Shown here one piece after another: positions 33,296-41,458 of a stretch of DNA of 41,788 nt. The DNA comes from an uncultured Prevotellaceae bacterium (lineage in GTDB: Bacteria; Bacteroidota; Bacteroidia; Bacteroidales; Bacteroidaceae): NCBI GenBank assembly GCA_902801375.1, contig CADCIB010000025.1:1-41788 (forward strand), in the 5' to 3' direction. The notes below the pieces were generated by a model, which saw nothing but the letters and a program-made list of their open reading frames with translations, had not been told where the DNA came from and ran no database searches. The first letter of the stretch is position 1, and each line of letters starts with the position of its first letter. The translations under genes were made by a program, and so were the position numbers.

Positions 33296-35482
33296 CTATT
33301 TCAGCCAGCGGTCGAGCCAGTTGAAGTAGGTGCGCTGCCAGAGGATGCCGTTCTGGGGTTTCAGCACCCAGTGGTTCTCGTCGGGGAAGATGAGCAACTC
33401 GGCGGGAATGCCACGCATGCGAGCAGCATTGAAGGCACTCATGCCCTGTGTAGCGTTGATACGGTAGTCCATTTCGCCGTGGATGCAGAGAATGGGTGTG
33501 TCCCACTTGTCCACAAAGCGGTGGGGTGAGTTCTCGTAGGTGCGCTTGGCGTTGAGAGTCATGTCCTTGTTCCAATAGGCATCGTCGTACTCCCAGTTAG
33601 AGAACCAGTTCTCCTCGGTTTCGGTATACATGGCTTCGAGGTTGAAGGCACCGTCGTGGGCGATGAAACACTTGAAGCGCTTGTCGTGGTGACCGGCCAG
33701 GTAATAGACTGAGAATCCGCCAAACGAGGCTCCCACAGCACCCAGTCGGTCTTTGTCGACGTAGGGCAGGTTCTCGGCGGCATCGTCGATGGCAGCCAGG
33801 TAGTCCTTCATGCACTGACCAGTCCAGTCGCCTGAGATTTCCTCCAGCCATTCATGTCCGAAGCCAGGCAGACCGTGACGGTTGGGTGCGATGACGACAT
33901 AACCGTGAGCGGCCATAATCATGAAGTTCCAACGGTAGCTCCAGAACTGGCTGACGGGGCTCTGCGGGCCACCCTCACAGAAGAGCAGGGTGGGGTACTT
34001 CTTGTTTGGGTCGAAGTGTGGCGGCAGGATAATCCAGTAGAGCATCTGTCCGCCGTCGGTGGTCTTCACCCAGCGCTCCTGAACGGTGCCGGCAGCCAAC
34101 TGGTCGAATATATGCTTGTTCTCGGCTGTGATCTGCGTGATGGCCGTTTTCTCTGGCTTCTTCGAGTTGGGCGTGACGAGGTAGAGGTCGGCGGCGTGCA
34201 TGTAATCGTGACGCTCGGCCAGGATGCGCTTTCCGTCGTTCAGCATTTGCAGCGAGCCGAAGTCGGCGCAGTAGTCAGTCAGTTTCTTCACCTCGTTCTT
34301 CCAGTTCACAGAGTACATGTTCTCTGTTCCGTGCCATACGCCGATGAAGTAGATGAGCGCGTCTTTCGTATTATCGCTCCAGCAGAAATCGTCGACGTTG
34401 GAGTCGAACGACTCAGCCAGATAGTGGTGCGTGCCGTTTGTCAGGTCGTAGGCCACAAGGTGCTGGGTGTCGGCCTCATAGCCGTCGCGTGCCATCGAAA
34501 GCCAAGCCACATATTTGCCATCGGGCGAGAACTTCGGGTTCTGGTCATAGCCAGGGAAATATTTCAGGTTTTCCGGACGGTTCACGGGCTGGTCTTTCAG
34601 CGACTTCGTTCCGTCGTAGGCAGGTGCCTTATAACCCTCTGGTTTGCAGAGATTGACGGTCTTTCGCGTACTTACATTATATAGGAATATGTCAGAGTCA
34701 GTGGAGAAGCTATAGTCGCGACCTATCTTCTTGCGACAGGTGTAGGCAATGCTTTGCGAATCCTTGCTCCAGTCGAGCTGTTCGATGCCACCAAACGGTT
34801 CCATCGGGCATTCGAACGGTTCGCCTTCGAGGATGTCGACCAAATCATTGGCGACGGCATACTGGCCATTCTCCATTGAGACATTGGCCACGAAGGGGTG
34901 CTGGATGGACTCCACATAGTGGTCCCAGTGGCGGTACATCAGGTCGGTGACGCGACGTCCTGTAGCCTTTGGCAGGTCGTCGGGGTTCTTCTGGATGATC
35001 TCATGGAAGGGCATCGACTTCAGGATGATGACTTTTGAGCCGTCGGGCGAGAACTTGAATCCCTCTACGGCACCGTCGGTGTTTGACACCTGATGGCGTT
35101 CTGAACCGTCGGCATTCATCGTCCAGATCTCGCCGCCAGTGATGAAAGCGATGCGCTTGCCTATCCACGCTGGGTCGGTCTCGTTTTTGGCCGAAGAGGT
35201 GAGCAACTGCTGTCCTGTGCCATCGGCGTTCATGATGTAGAGCACATGGTGGCTCTTGTTCTCCTTCACGCTGTAGTAGCCCACTTGATAGACAATTTTC
35301 TGTCCGTCGGGTGATGCGGCATAGGCACTGATACGTCCCATGGCCCAAAGGGCTTCGGGGGTCATCAGGTCGCTTTTCAACTGGATGTTCTGCTTACCAA
35401 TGTTCACTGTGTTCTGAGCATTTACTTTGCCGCCTCCCATCATGAGTAGGGCACATGCGGCGAATGTTACGACTTTCTTCAT
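33296..35482 (-). CDS. S9-family peptidase (DPP5-like)
   Basis: 728 residues with a signal peptide (MKKVVTFAACALLMMGGGKVNA). N-terminal beta-propeller with repeated PDG motifs, then an alpha/beta hydrolase. Catalytic Ser586 in GASFGGFS, Asp672 in EMDYRIN, His704 in PDENHWVL. Family members are periplasmic dipeptidyl or acylaminoacyl peptidases that help Bacteroidales live on peptides. The MFS gene follows on the same strand and could be its transporter. Confidence 0.93.
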   Translation of the reverse strand: MKKVVTFAACALLMMGGGKVNAQNTVNIGKQNIQLKSDLMTPEALWAMGRISAYAASPDGQKIVYQVGYYSVKENKSHHVLYIMNADGTGQQLLTSSAKNETDPAWIGKRIAFITGGEIWTMNADGSERHQVSNTDGAVEGFKFSPDGSKVIILKSMPFHEIIQKNPDDLPKATGRRVTDLMYRHWDHYVESIQHPFVANVSMENGQYAVANDLVDILEGEPFECPMEPFGGIEQLDWSKDSQSIAYTCRKKIGRDYSFSTDSDIFLYNVSTRKTVNLCKPEGYKAPAYDGTKSLKDQPVNRPENLKYFPGYDQNPKFSPDGKYVAWLSMARDGYEADTQHLVAYDLTNGTHHYLAESFDSNVDDFCWSDNTKDALIYFIGVWHGTENMYSVNWKNEVKKLTDYCADFGSLQMLNDGKRILAERHDYMHAADLYLVTPNSKKPEKTAITQITAENKHIFDQLAAGTVQERWVKTTDGGQMLYWIILPPHFDPNKKYPTLLFCEGGPQSPVSQFWSYRWNFMIMAAHGYVVIAPNRHGLPGFGHEWLEEISGDWTGQCMKDYLAAIDDAAENLPYVDKDRLGAVGASFGGFSVYYLAGHHDKRFKCFIAHDGAFNLEAMYTETEENWFSNWEYDDAYWNKDMTLNAKRTYENSPHRFVDKWDTPILCIHGEMDYRINATQGMSAFNAARMRGIPAELLIFPDENHWVLKPQNGILWQRTYFNWLDRWLK

Positions 35483-35507
35483 ATTTATTAAGGTATGATT
35501 TTTCGTG

Positions 35508-35515
35508 CAAAGGTA
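35508..35515 (-). promoter_or_regulatory. -7 box for the S9 peptidase
   Basis: TACCTTTG then GCACG on the minus strand, about 25 bases before the start codon. Confidence 0.7.
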
Positions 35516-35682
35516 ATAATAAATTCATAAACCATTCACCATTATTCATATTTATTTAGAAAAGCGTACTTTTTTTTAATCTTGTTGGCACATTTCTCCT
35601 CTCTCTTCACTCCTCTCACCTCCCTCCTCTTAATCTATCCTAATTCTTCCGCTTTACATGATGCTTTTCTCCAGTTTTTTTG

Positions 35683-35690
35683 TATATTTG
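35683..35690 (+). promoter_or_regulatory. -7 box for the LOG-like gene
   Basis: TATATTTG followed by GCAGGC. It decides the start: translation must begin at or after 35715, not at an earlier ATG at 35658. Confidence 0.65.
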
Positions 35691-35714
35691 CAGGCAGTTT
35701 CATCCCATCGCGTT

Positions 35715-36698
35715 ATGATAAACCATTCCAACTTAGCCGATTTCCAGGCAATCTACGACTACTTGCTGTCCGTGCCCTTCGATGTGAGCCGTACACAGCT
35801 TTATCGTGCCCAAGAGCTCTATGAGGGCTTCCGTGCCGACGTGCCTGATTCCTACGAAAAGTGTTACGACAAACGGGTCTACGACCATTTCCTCTCTTTG
35901 GGCAAGCAGACCAAGCATTTCAACGAGTCGATGGCTCGCACACTCCACGATCATCGGATATACGTGGCGTTGGGCGAGTTCTTCCGCGATCATGATTACC
36001 TGAAGTGTGTGGGCATCATGGGCGGCCATGCAATGCTACGAACCGATAATATGTACAGGCAAATAGTTTTCCTTTGCAAACGCCTCACCGAACTTGGCTT
36101 TTGCCTGCTCAGCGGCGGAGGACCTGGCGCTATGGAGGCTACGCATCTGGGCGCTTGGATGGCAGGACGCGAGGAGAAGGATGTAGAAGATGCCCTTCGG
36201 CTCTTGTCCGAAGCGCCCTCGTTTCACGATACAACTTGGCTGTCAACTGCTTTCGAGGTGATAGGCAAATACCCGCAAACCAAATACGAGAGTCTGGGTG
36301 TTCCCACTTGGCTCTATGGACATGAGCCCTCTACGCCTTTTGCCACACATATAGCCAAGTTCTTTGAAAACAGCATCCGCGAGCATAATATCCTCACATT
36401 GCCTTTCGGCGGTATCATCTACACACCGGGCAGTGCAGGCACTATGCAAGAAATATTCCAGGATGCGGTGCAAAACCACTATCTCTCGTTCGGCTTCTCC
36501 AGTCCTATGATTTTCTTGGGCACAGCGTTTTGGACAAATGAAATACCGGCTTACCCGTTCCTCCGCCAACTGACGGAGGCGGGGAAGTACAAAAACCTTT
36601 CTCTTCAGCTGACGGACAATCCTGAAACAATCATCCAGGAGCTCATCAACTTTCAGGAAAGAGTCAAAGCCAACCCTGGGGAGTTCAACCTTCAGTAG
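35715..36698 (+). CDS. LOG / TIGR00730-like Rossmann-fold protein
   Basis: About 327 residues from the ATG at 35715, chosen because the -7 box lies upstream of it and downstream of the other candidate. The Rossmann region shows LSGGGPGAMEATHLGAWMAG, and the second part YTPGSAGTMQEIFQD corresponds to the PGGxGTxxE motif of LOG phosphoribohydrolases, slightly altered. A pyrimidine/purine nucleotide role is plausible, but the length and the altered motif mean its substrate is uncertain. It converges with and overlaps the Nudix gene by 14 bases. Confidence 0.75.
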   Translation: MINHSNLADFQAIYDYLLSVPFDVSRTQLYRAQELYEGFRADVPDSYEKCYDKRVYDHFLSLGKQTKHFNESMARTLHDHRIYVALGEFFRDHDYLKCVGIMGGHAMLRTDNMYRQIVFLCKRLTELGFCLLSGGGPGAMEATHLGAWMAGREEKDVEDALRLLSEAPSFHDTTWLSTAFEVIGKYPQTKYESLGVPTWLYGHEPSTPFATHIAKFFENSIREHNILTLPFGGIIYTPGSAGTMQEIFQDAVQNHYLSFGFSSPMIFLGTAFWTNEIPAYPFLRQLTEAGKYKNLSLQLTDNPETIIQELINFQERVKANPGEFNLQ

Positions 36699-37128
36699 TA
36701 CGAAGAAGAGAATGAGCTTTCACCGCTTTCATGATATCAGCGTGGTCGAAAGCAAGTGCTGGCAATGCCGACAGGGGAAACCATTCCGCATTGGCCGCAT
36801 CATCCTGGCCTTTCACCTCAACGGGAGCGTCGACGAAAGCCAAATAGGCCACGGTGATGGTGCGTCCGCGGGGGTCGCGATCGACTTTCGAGAAGGCGCC
36901 AATCTGGTGCACCTCGTCCACTTTCAAACCGGTTTCCTCTTCCAACTCACGGATGGCACATTGCTCCGTAGTCTCGTCTATTTCCATGAAGCCACCAGGG
37001 AAAGCCCAGCATCCTTTGTAGGGCTCGTCGCCTCGTTGGATGAGAAGCACCTTCGGCTCTGCCTCTTTCGTGATGACGATGCAGTCGGCAGTCACTGCAG
37101 GTCTCGGGTATTTATAAGTATATGCCAT
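36685..37128 (-). CDS. Nudix hydrolase
   Basis: 147 residues from the ATG at 37128, chosen because the promoter at 37196-37203 excludes earlier ATGs. The Nudix box is complete: GGFMEIDETTEQCAIRELEE followed by ETGL, a match to GX5EX7REUXEEXGU. Residues upstream resemble ADP-ribose pyrophosphatases (VLLIQRGDEPYKG). Likely hydrolyses a nucleoside diphosphate derivative. It stands alone. Confidence 0.85.
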   Translation of the reverse strand: MAYTYKYPRPAVTADCIVITKEAEPKVLLIQRGDEPYKGCWAFPGGFMEIDETTEQCAIRELEEETGLKVDEVHQIGAFSKVDRDPRGRTITVAYLAFVDAPVEVKGQDDAANAEWFPLSALPALAFDHADIMKAVKAHSLLRTTEG

Positions 37129-37195
37129 AAGCAGTTGATTGTATTCTTCCTCAGAAATCGTTAAACAGCTGTCTCGCAACTGTCTAAATGTGATG

Positions 37196-37203
37196 CAAAG
37201 GTA
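37196..37203 (-). promoter_or_regulatory. -7 box for the Nudix gene
   Basis: TACCTTTG then GCATCA on the minus strand; leader about 60 nt. Confidence 0.65.
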
Positions 37204-37278
37204 CACATATAATCTCATTTTCCGTTTTCTTTCCTTTCTTTTTTTAATATAATTCACAGATAAAAAACATCAGTATTG

Positions 37279-37310
37279 TTTGGTTGGGTCAAAAAATAAT
37301 CATACCTTTG
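37279..37310 (+). promoter_or_regulatory. Bacteroidetes promoter for the GH78-GDPD gene
   Basis: TTTG at 37279-37282 and TACCTTTG at 37303-37310 with exactly 20 bp between. The leader is about 30 nt, supporting the ATG at 37347. Confidence 0.8.
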
Positions 37311-37346
37311 CAACGATTAAAGACTACACTGAAGCATTGTATCAAA

Positions 37347-40300
37347 ATGAAAACAATCAAACGAATGAGAGGGTTGCTTGCCCTGTTTTTTTCTTTGGTG
37401 TCCTTCGTGGCAAGTTCGCAAGAAGCTGAATACATTGGCACCGTCCCAGGTGAAGGCCGTTCGCCGTTGTTGCGTAAGGTTTTTAAAGTCAACGATGTGG
37501 GCGAACGGGTTGTACTTCGTGTCAATTCGCTGGGCTATCACGAAGCGTATATCAATGGCGTGAAGGTGGGCGATGCTGTGCTGACCCCCGCCGTGTCGCA
37601 GTTGAACAAGCGTTCGCTCATGGTGAGCTACGATGTGAAGCCCCTTTTGCGGAAAGGTAAGAATGAGATAGTGCTTTGGACGGGCAGCGGTTGGTATAAA
37701 CCGACTACCTTCGGTACAGCCTACGACGGTCCGCTGGTGAAGGCCGCGCTCTACAAGATAAGCAGCACGGGTGTCGAGCATCAGCTGCTCTGTACCGATG
37801 GCTCGTGGGAAGGCACCTGGAGCGGGTATGCCGACTTGGGCACATGGGAAGCCCACCGTTTTGGTGGGGAGCGCATCGACGCGAGAGTAGCCCCAAACGG
37901 CTATGAGCAACTGATGGAGGGGCGTGAATACCTGCAAGCACAGAAAACTCCCTCAGGGCATACTACGCTCCTCTCCCCTCGGAGAGGGAGCGGGGGTGAG
38001 GCTTGGCAGCCTGTCGATGTGGTGAAGGTTGAGGGCATGGAAGTGTCCGAGCAGCGGTGCGAGTTGTGCCGGGTGCAGGAAGTGCTTACTCCCGTGAGCA
38101 TCGAGGCGGCGGGCGAAGGCCGATGGGTGGTAGACTTCGGGCGTATCGTGAATGCGATGCTCGACATCCGCCTGCCCCAGCTGCCCAGTGGCCACGTGTC
38201 AACGGCTGGCTTCAGTGATGTGCGCAAGGACGACGGCTCGTTCTATATGGTGACGCACAACGAATTTGTCTCCTCGGGCAATGTGAAAGGCGACCGCTTC
38301 GTCGACCGTTTCAACCATCATGTGTTCCGCTATGTGGTATTGGACAGTCTGCCCGTAGCACCCCAGAAGGAGGACATCAAGGCTCTCCGTATGCGCACCG
38401 ACTACCGGCGCACAGCCTGGTTTGAGTCGTCGGACGATGACCTGAACCGCATCCACGATATGGTGGCCTACACGCTGGAGAACCTCGCTTTCGACGGTTA
38501 TATGGTGGACTGTGCCAACATTGAGCGACTGGGCTACGGCGGCGACGGCAATGCTTCCACACAGACCGTGCAGACGCTCTTCGATGTGGAGCGACTCTAC
38601 GATAACTGGATGATGGCTTGGCGCGACGTGATGCACGACGATGGGTCGCTGCCCCACACCGCTCCTTCCTATTGTCAGGCAGGCGGAGGTCCCTATTGGT
38701 GCAGTTTCATCGTGCAGGCTCCTTGGCGTACCTACATGAACTATGGCAATCGTCAGGTGTTGCTCGACAACTACGCGTGGATGAAGCATTGGCTCGAGTA
38801 TGTAGACAAATACACCGTTGACGGACTGCTCAAGAAATGGCCCGACCAGAAAGACCGTTGGTGGTATCTCGGCGACTGGGCAGCACCCAAGGGCATCGGT
38901 GTGAATGTGCAGGATGAGGAGTCGGTCGACTTGGTGAACAACTGCTGTATGTGCCAGGTCTACCTGCAACTGGAACAAATAGCCCGCATACTGGGCAAAC
39001 CGACGGAAGCGCAGGCGTTCCGTCAGCGTTACGAGTCGTTGAAAAGCATCATCCACAATCGTTTCTTCCATCCGGAGAACAACACCTACGGCACGGGAAG
39101 CCAGATAGATATGGCCTATCCGATGCTCGTCGGCGTGGTGCCTGAGCACCTACGGAAAGTGGTGCGCGATGAACTGGTGGCTCTGACCGATAGTCTCTAC
39201 AACGGCCATCTGGCCACAGGACTTGTGGGCATACCCGTCCTTACGGAATGGGCTACGCTGAATCATGAGGCCGACTGGATCTACGGTATGTTGAAAAAGC
39301 ATGGCTATCCCGGCTATCTCTATATGCTCGACAATGGTGGCTCTGGCACTTGGGAGCATTGGAACGGCGAGCGCAGTCTTTTGCACAACTGCTTCAACGG
39401 CATAGGCTCGTGGTTCTATCAGGCCTTGGGCGGTATCATTGCCGAGGAGCCTGGCTATACCCGTGTGCGCATCGACCCACAGATGCCAAAGGGATTGGAG
39501 TGGGTGCGCGTGACGCAAGACACGAAGCAAGGACGTATCGTGGTCCATCGCCGAGGAAACCGGCTGCATGTGGAGTTGCCCGATGGAATGACCGCTACCA
39601 TACAAGGACGCGTATTCACGGGAGGCACTCACGACCTGACGTTGGCAGATACCAGCAGGGCCGACAAGATTGTAGCCGAACTGAACAACCCGCATTCCGA
39701 CTATGTCCTGGTGGCTGCCCATCGCGGTGATTGGCGCAACCATCCGGAGAATTCCCTGTCGGCGGTAGAGTCGGCCATCAATATGGGCGTCGACATCGTG
39801 GAAGTGGACCTGAAACGCACGAAAGACGGCGTACTGGTCGTCTGCCATGATCCCACCATCGACCGCACGACCACTGGGCGCGGCTACATCAGCGACCTGA
39901 CCTACGAGGAACTGCAGCAATACGACCTCAAGACGGGGCACGACATCGCCATTTCCGGGGAGAAAATACCCACACTGCGGCAAGTGCTGGAATTGTGCAA
40001 AGACCGCGTGATGGTGAATCTCGACCAAGGATATGCCTTCTACGATCAGGCGCTCGCTATTGCTCAGGAACTTGGCGTAGCTCACCAGCTCATCATCAAG
40101 AGCGGGCTGCCGAAGGCAGAAGTCAATCCGCCGCTCCTTTCCTCAACTCTCTCCGCCCATCGATCACCCCAGATGATTTACATGCCCGTGGTGAACGTAT
40201 CGGCTGGCAGCGACCTGACCGTATTGAATGGTTTTGCCACCAGTGTTAACCCGCCCAAAGCCTTTGAACTGTGCTTTGGCAAACTGGATGATGCCGTGCG

Positions 40301-40520
40301 ACAGGCCGCAAAGACCATCTTGTCGGCTGGCTCCCGTCTGTGGGTGAACACGTTGTGGGCATCGCTCTGTGGTGGCTATGAAGACGACCGCGCCTACAAC
40401 AGCGTTGACCCCGACGAGGTCTATGGTCCCATCCTCAACCTCGGCACCTCCATCATTCAGACCGACCGTCCAGAGTTCCTCATCCGCTATCTGGAGAGCA
40501 AAGGGCGACGAGACCTTTGA
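37347..40520 (+). CDS. GH78 alpha-L-rhamnosidase fused to a GDPD domain
   Basis: 1057 residues with signal peptide (MKTIKRMRGLLALFFSLVSF to about residue 24). Residues about 25-770 are a GH78 rhamnosidase: N-terminal beta domains, then the barrel with DCANIERLGYGGDGN, whose Glu393 is the likely general acid, and a DNGGSGTWEHWNGERS stretch. Residues about 773-1057 are a glycerophosphodiester phosphodiesterase: H792 and R793 (AHRGDW), E819 and D821 (VEVDL), H834 (VCHDPTIDRTTTGRG). Both sets look intact. A secreted enzyme that could remove rhamnose and open a phosphodiester in one polymer (inference). Residues about 201-219 come from a palindrome insertion at 37967-38003. No SusC/SusD genes are in the window. 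Confidence 0.88.
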   Translation: MKTIKRMRGLLALFFSLVSFVASSQEAEYIGTVPGEGRSPLLRKVFKVNDVGERVVLRVNSLGYHEAYINGVKVGDAVLTPAVSQLNKRSLMVSYDVKPLLRKGKNEIVLWTGSGWYKPTTFGTAYDGPLVKAALYKISSTGVEHQLLCTDGSWEGTWSGYADLGTWEAHRFGGERIDARVAPNGYEQLMEGREYLQAQKTPSGHTTLLSPRRGSGGEAWQPVDVVKVEGMEVSEQRCELCRVQEVLTPVSIEAAGEGRWVVDFGRIVNAMLDIRLPQLPSGHVSTAGFSDVRKDDGSFYMVTHNEFVSSGNVKGDRFVDRFNHHVFRYVVLDSLPVAPQKEDIKALRMRTDYRRTAWFESSDDDLNRIHDMVAYTLENLAFDGYMVDCANIERLGYGGDGNASTQTVQTLFDVERLYDNWMMAWRDVMHDDGSLPHTAPSYCQAGGGPYWCSFIVQAPWRTYMNYGNRQVLLDNYAWMKHWLEYVDKYTVDGLLKKWPDQKDRWWYLGDWAAPKGIGVNVQDEESVDLVNNCCMCQVYLQLEQIARILGKPTEAQAFRQRYESLKSIIHNRFFHPENNTYGTGSQIDMAYPMLVGVVPEHLRKVVRDELVALTDSLYNGHLATGLVGIPVLTEWATLNHEADWIYGMLKKHGYPGYLYMLDNGGSGTWEHWNGERSLLHNCFNGIGSWFYQALGGIIAEEPGYTRVRIDPQMPKGLEWVRVTQDTKQGRIVVHRRGNRLHVELPDGMTATIQGRVFTGGTHDLTLADTSRADKIVAELNNPHSDYVLVAAHRGDWRNHPENSLSAVESAINMGVDIVEVDLKRTKDGVLVVCHDPTIDRTTTGRGYISDLTYEELQQYDLKTGHDIAISGEKIPTLRQVLELCKDRVMVNLDQGYAFYDQALAIAQELGVAHQLIIKSGLPKAEVNPPLLSSTLSAHRSPQMIYMPVVNVSAGSDLTVLNGFATSVNPPKAFELCFGKLDDAVRQAAKTILSAGSRLWVNTLWASLCGGYEDDRAYNSVDPDEVYGPILNLGTSIIQTDRPEFLIRYLESKGRRDL
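37967..38003 (+). repeat. In-frame palindrome in the GH78 gene
   Basis: GCTCCTCTCC-cctc-GGAGAGGGAGC followed by GGGGGTGAGGC. This corresponds to the right half of the 8333-8446 element. It encodes LLSPRRGSGGEA within a loop of the N-terminal part. Confidence 0.65.
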
Positions 40521-40566
40521 AGACGCCGTTCGTTGTTATGACGCGATGCAAGGATAGGGGAGAAAA

Positions 40567-40720
40567 CTCTCCAATGTCTGTTCATGTGCTATCCGATATC
40601 TGATTACGCGCTCTCCGATATCTGATTACGCGCTCTCCGATATCTGTTCATGCGCTCTCAGATGTCTGCTTACGTGCTCTTAGATGTCTGTTTACATGCT
40701 CTCCGATAGCTAATGATGCA
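40567..40720. repeat. 22-bp tandem array 3' of the GH78-GDPD gene
   Basis: Seven units starting with CTCTCCGATATC or variants at 40567, 40589, 40611, 40633, 40655, 40677 and 40699, exactly 22 bp apart. It begins 46 bases after the stop codon. The consensus matches that of the 24710 array at about 13 of 22 positions. Confidence 0.92.
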
Positions 40721-40814
40721 AAGCGTGACAATTGTGACAATTGGACAATGCATTTTTGCGCTCCTGAAATCCCAAGCGTGACAATTGTGACAATTGGACA
40801 ACGCATTTTTGCGC
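40721..40814. repeat. Two direct 41-bp repeats, with a third inverted copy
   Basis: 40721-40761 and 40774-40814 are nearly identical (core GTGACAATTGTGACAATTGG). The core recurs inverted at 41176-41206. The 40521-41458 interval contains no convincing gene, only repeats and A/T-rich sequence (about 40830-41010). Confidence 0.88.
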
Positions 40815-41010
40815 ATTTTGAGGGTGTAAAATCTATGTATACATACATTACCACTATTAATTGATAGTTTATTTAGATATCTTATTTTTATTACTACTCA
40901 TTATTTGTATATTTTAATATAGTTAACTCCATAATCATTCAATAATTCGCTATCATCAGTCTATAATGATGATGAATATAATAATAAAATAAGGTAATAA
41001 TATAACAATA

Positions 41011-41149
41011 GACCTTTTATGACCTCCCCCTAACCCCTCCTGTAGGAGGGGGATAGTTTCCTATGACGCTCCTGTGGGAAGGCTTTTCGTCTCGCCGGCG
41101 GTTTTGCCCCCCTCCTACAGGAGGGGTTAGGGGGAGGTCATGAAAGGTC
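41011..41149. repeat. 139-bp MITE-like element with 42-bp inverted ends
   Basis: The arms 41011-41052 and 41108-41149 are reverse complements with one mismatch in 42 (GACCTTTTATGACCTCCCCC on the left). Each arm contains a smaller palindrome (CCCCTCCTGTAGGAGGGG). Related to 5096-5259. Confidence 0.88.
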
Positions 41150-41175
41150 AACTTCTATGTTGTTGCCAAAAATCG

Positions 41176-41206
41176 CGTTGTCCAATTGTCACAATTGTCA
41201 CGCTTG
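41176..41206. repeat. Inverted third copy of the GTGACAATTG repeat
   Basis: Reverse complement of the first 31 bases of the repeat at 40774-40814, starting just after the MITE-like element. Confidence 0.85.
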
Positions 41207-41285
41207 GGGGGCTCCGAGTAGTGGAATTCCCTTTGCAGAACCAAAGAGGGCGGTTGCGGAAGGCGGGTGGATCATTGCGAAGGCA

Positions 41286-41362
41286 GTGTGGACTTTTGCA
41301 GAACGGTGTGTGGACTTTTGCGAAAAAAGTGTGGACTTTTGAAGGAAAAGTGTGGACTTTTC
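41286..41362. repeat. 21-22 bp tandem array of GTGTGGACTTTT
   Basis: Four units starting at 41286, 41308, 41329 and 41350 (spacings 22, 21, 21). It ends about 30 bases before the -33 element of the next promoter. Confidence 0.85.
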
Positions 41363-41391
41363 ATTTTTTGCGAAAACTTTACACAAAATTG

Positions 41392-41423
41392 TTTGGTGCT
41401 TTGCAGATAAATATGTATATTTG
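41392..41423 (+). promoter_or_regulatory. Bacteroidetes promoter for the last gene
   Basis: TTTG at 41392-41395 and TATATTTG at 41416-41423 with 20 bp between; leader about 30 nt. Confidence 0.8.
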
Positions 41424-41458
41424 CACCACATTTATGTTTCATTTAAAACCATACGGAT

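Noticed and set aside
40567-40850. Possible CRISPR array
   Set aside because: The units are 22 bp, contiguous, with no unique spacers between them, and no cas genes are present.
40648-40854. 68-codon minus-strand frame
   Set aside because: Consists of the 22-bp array and the 41-bp repeats only.
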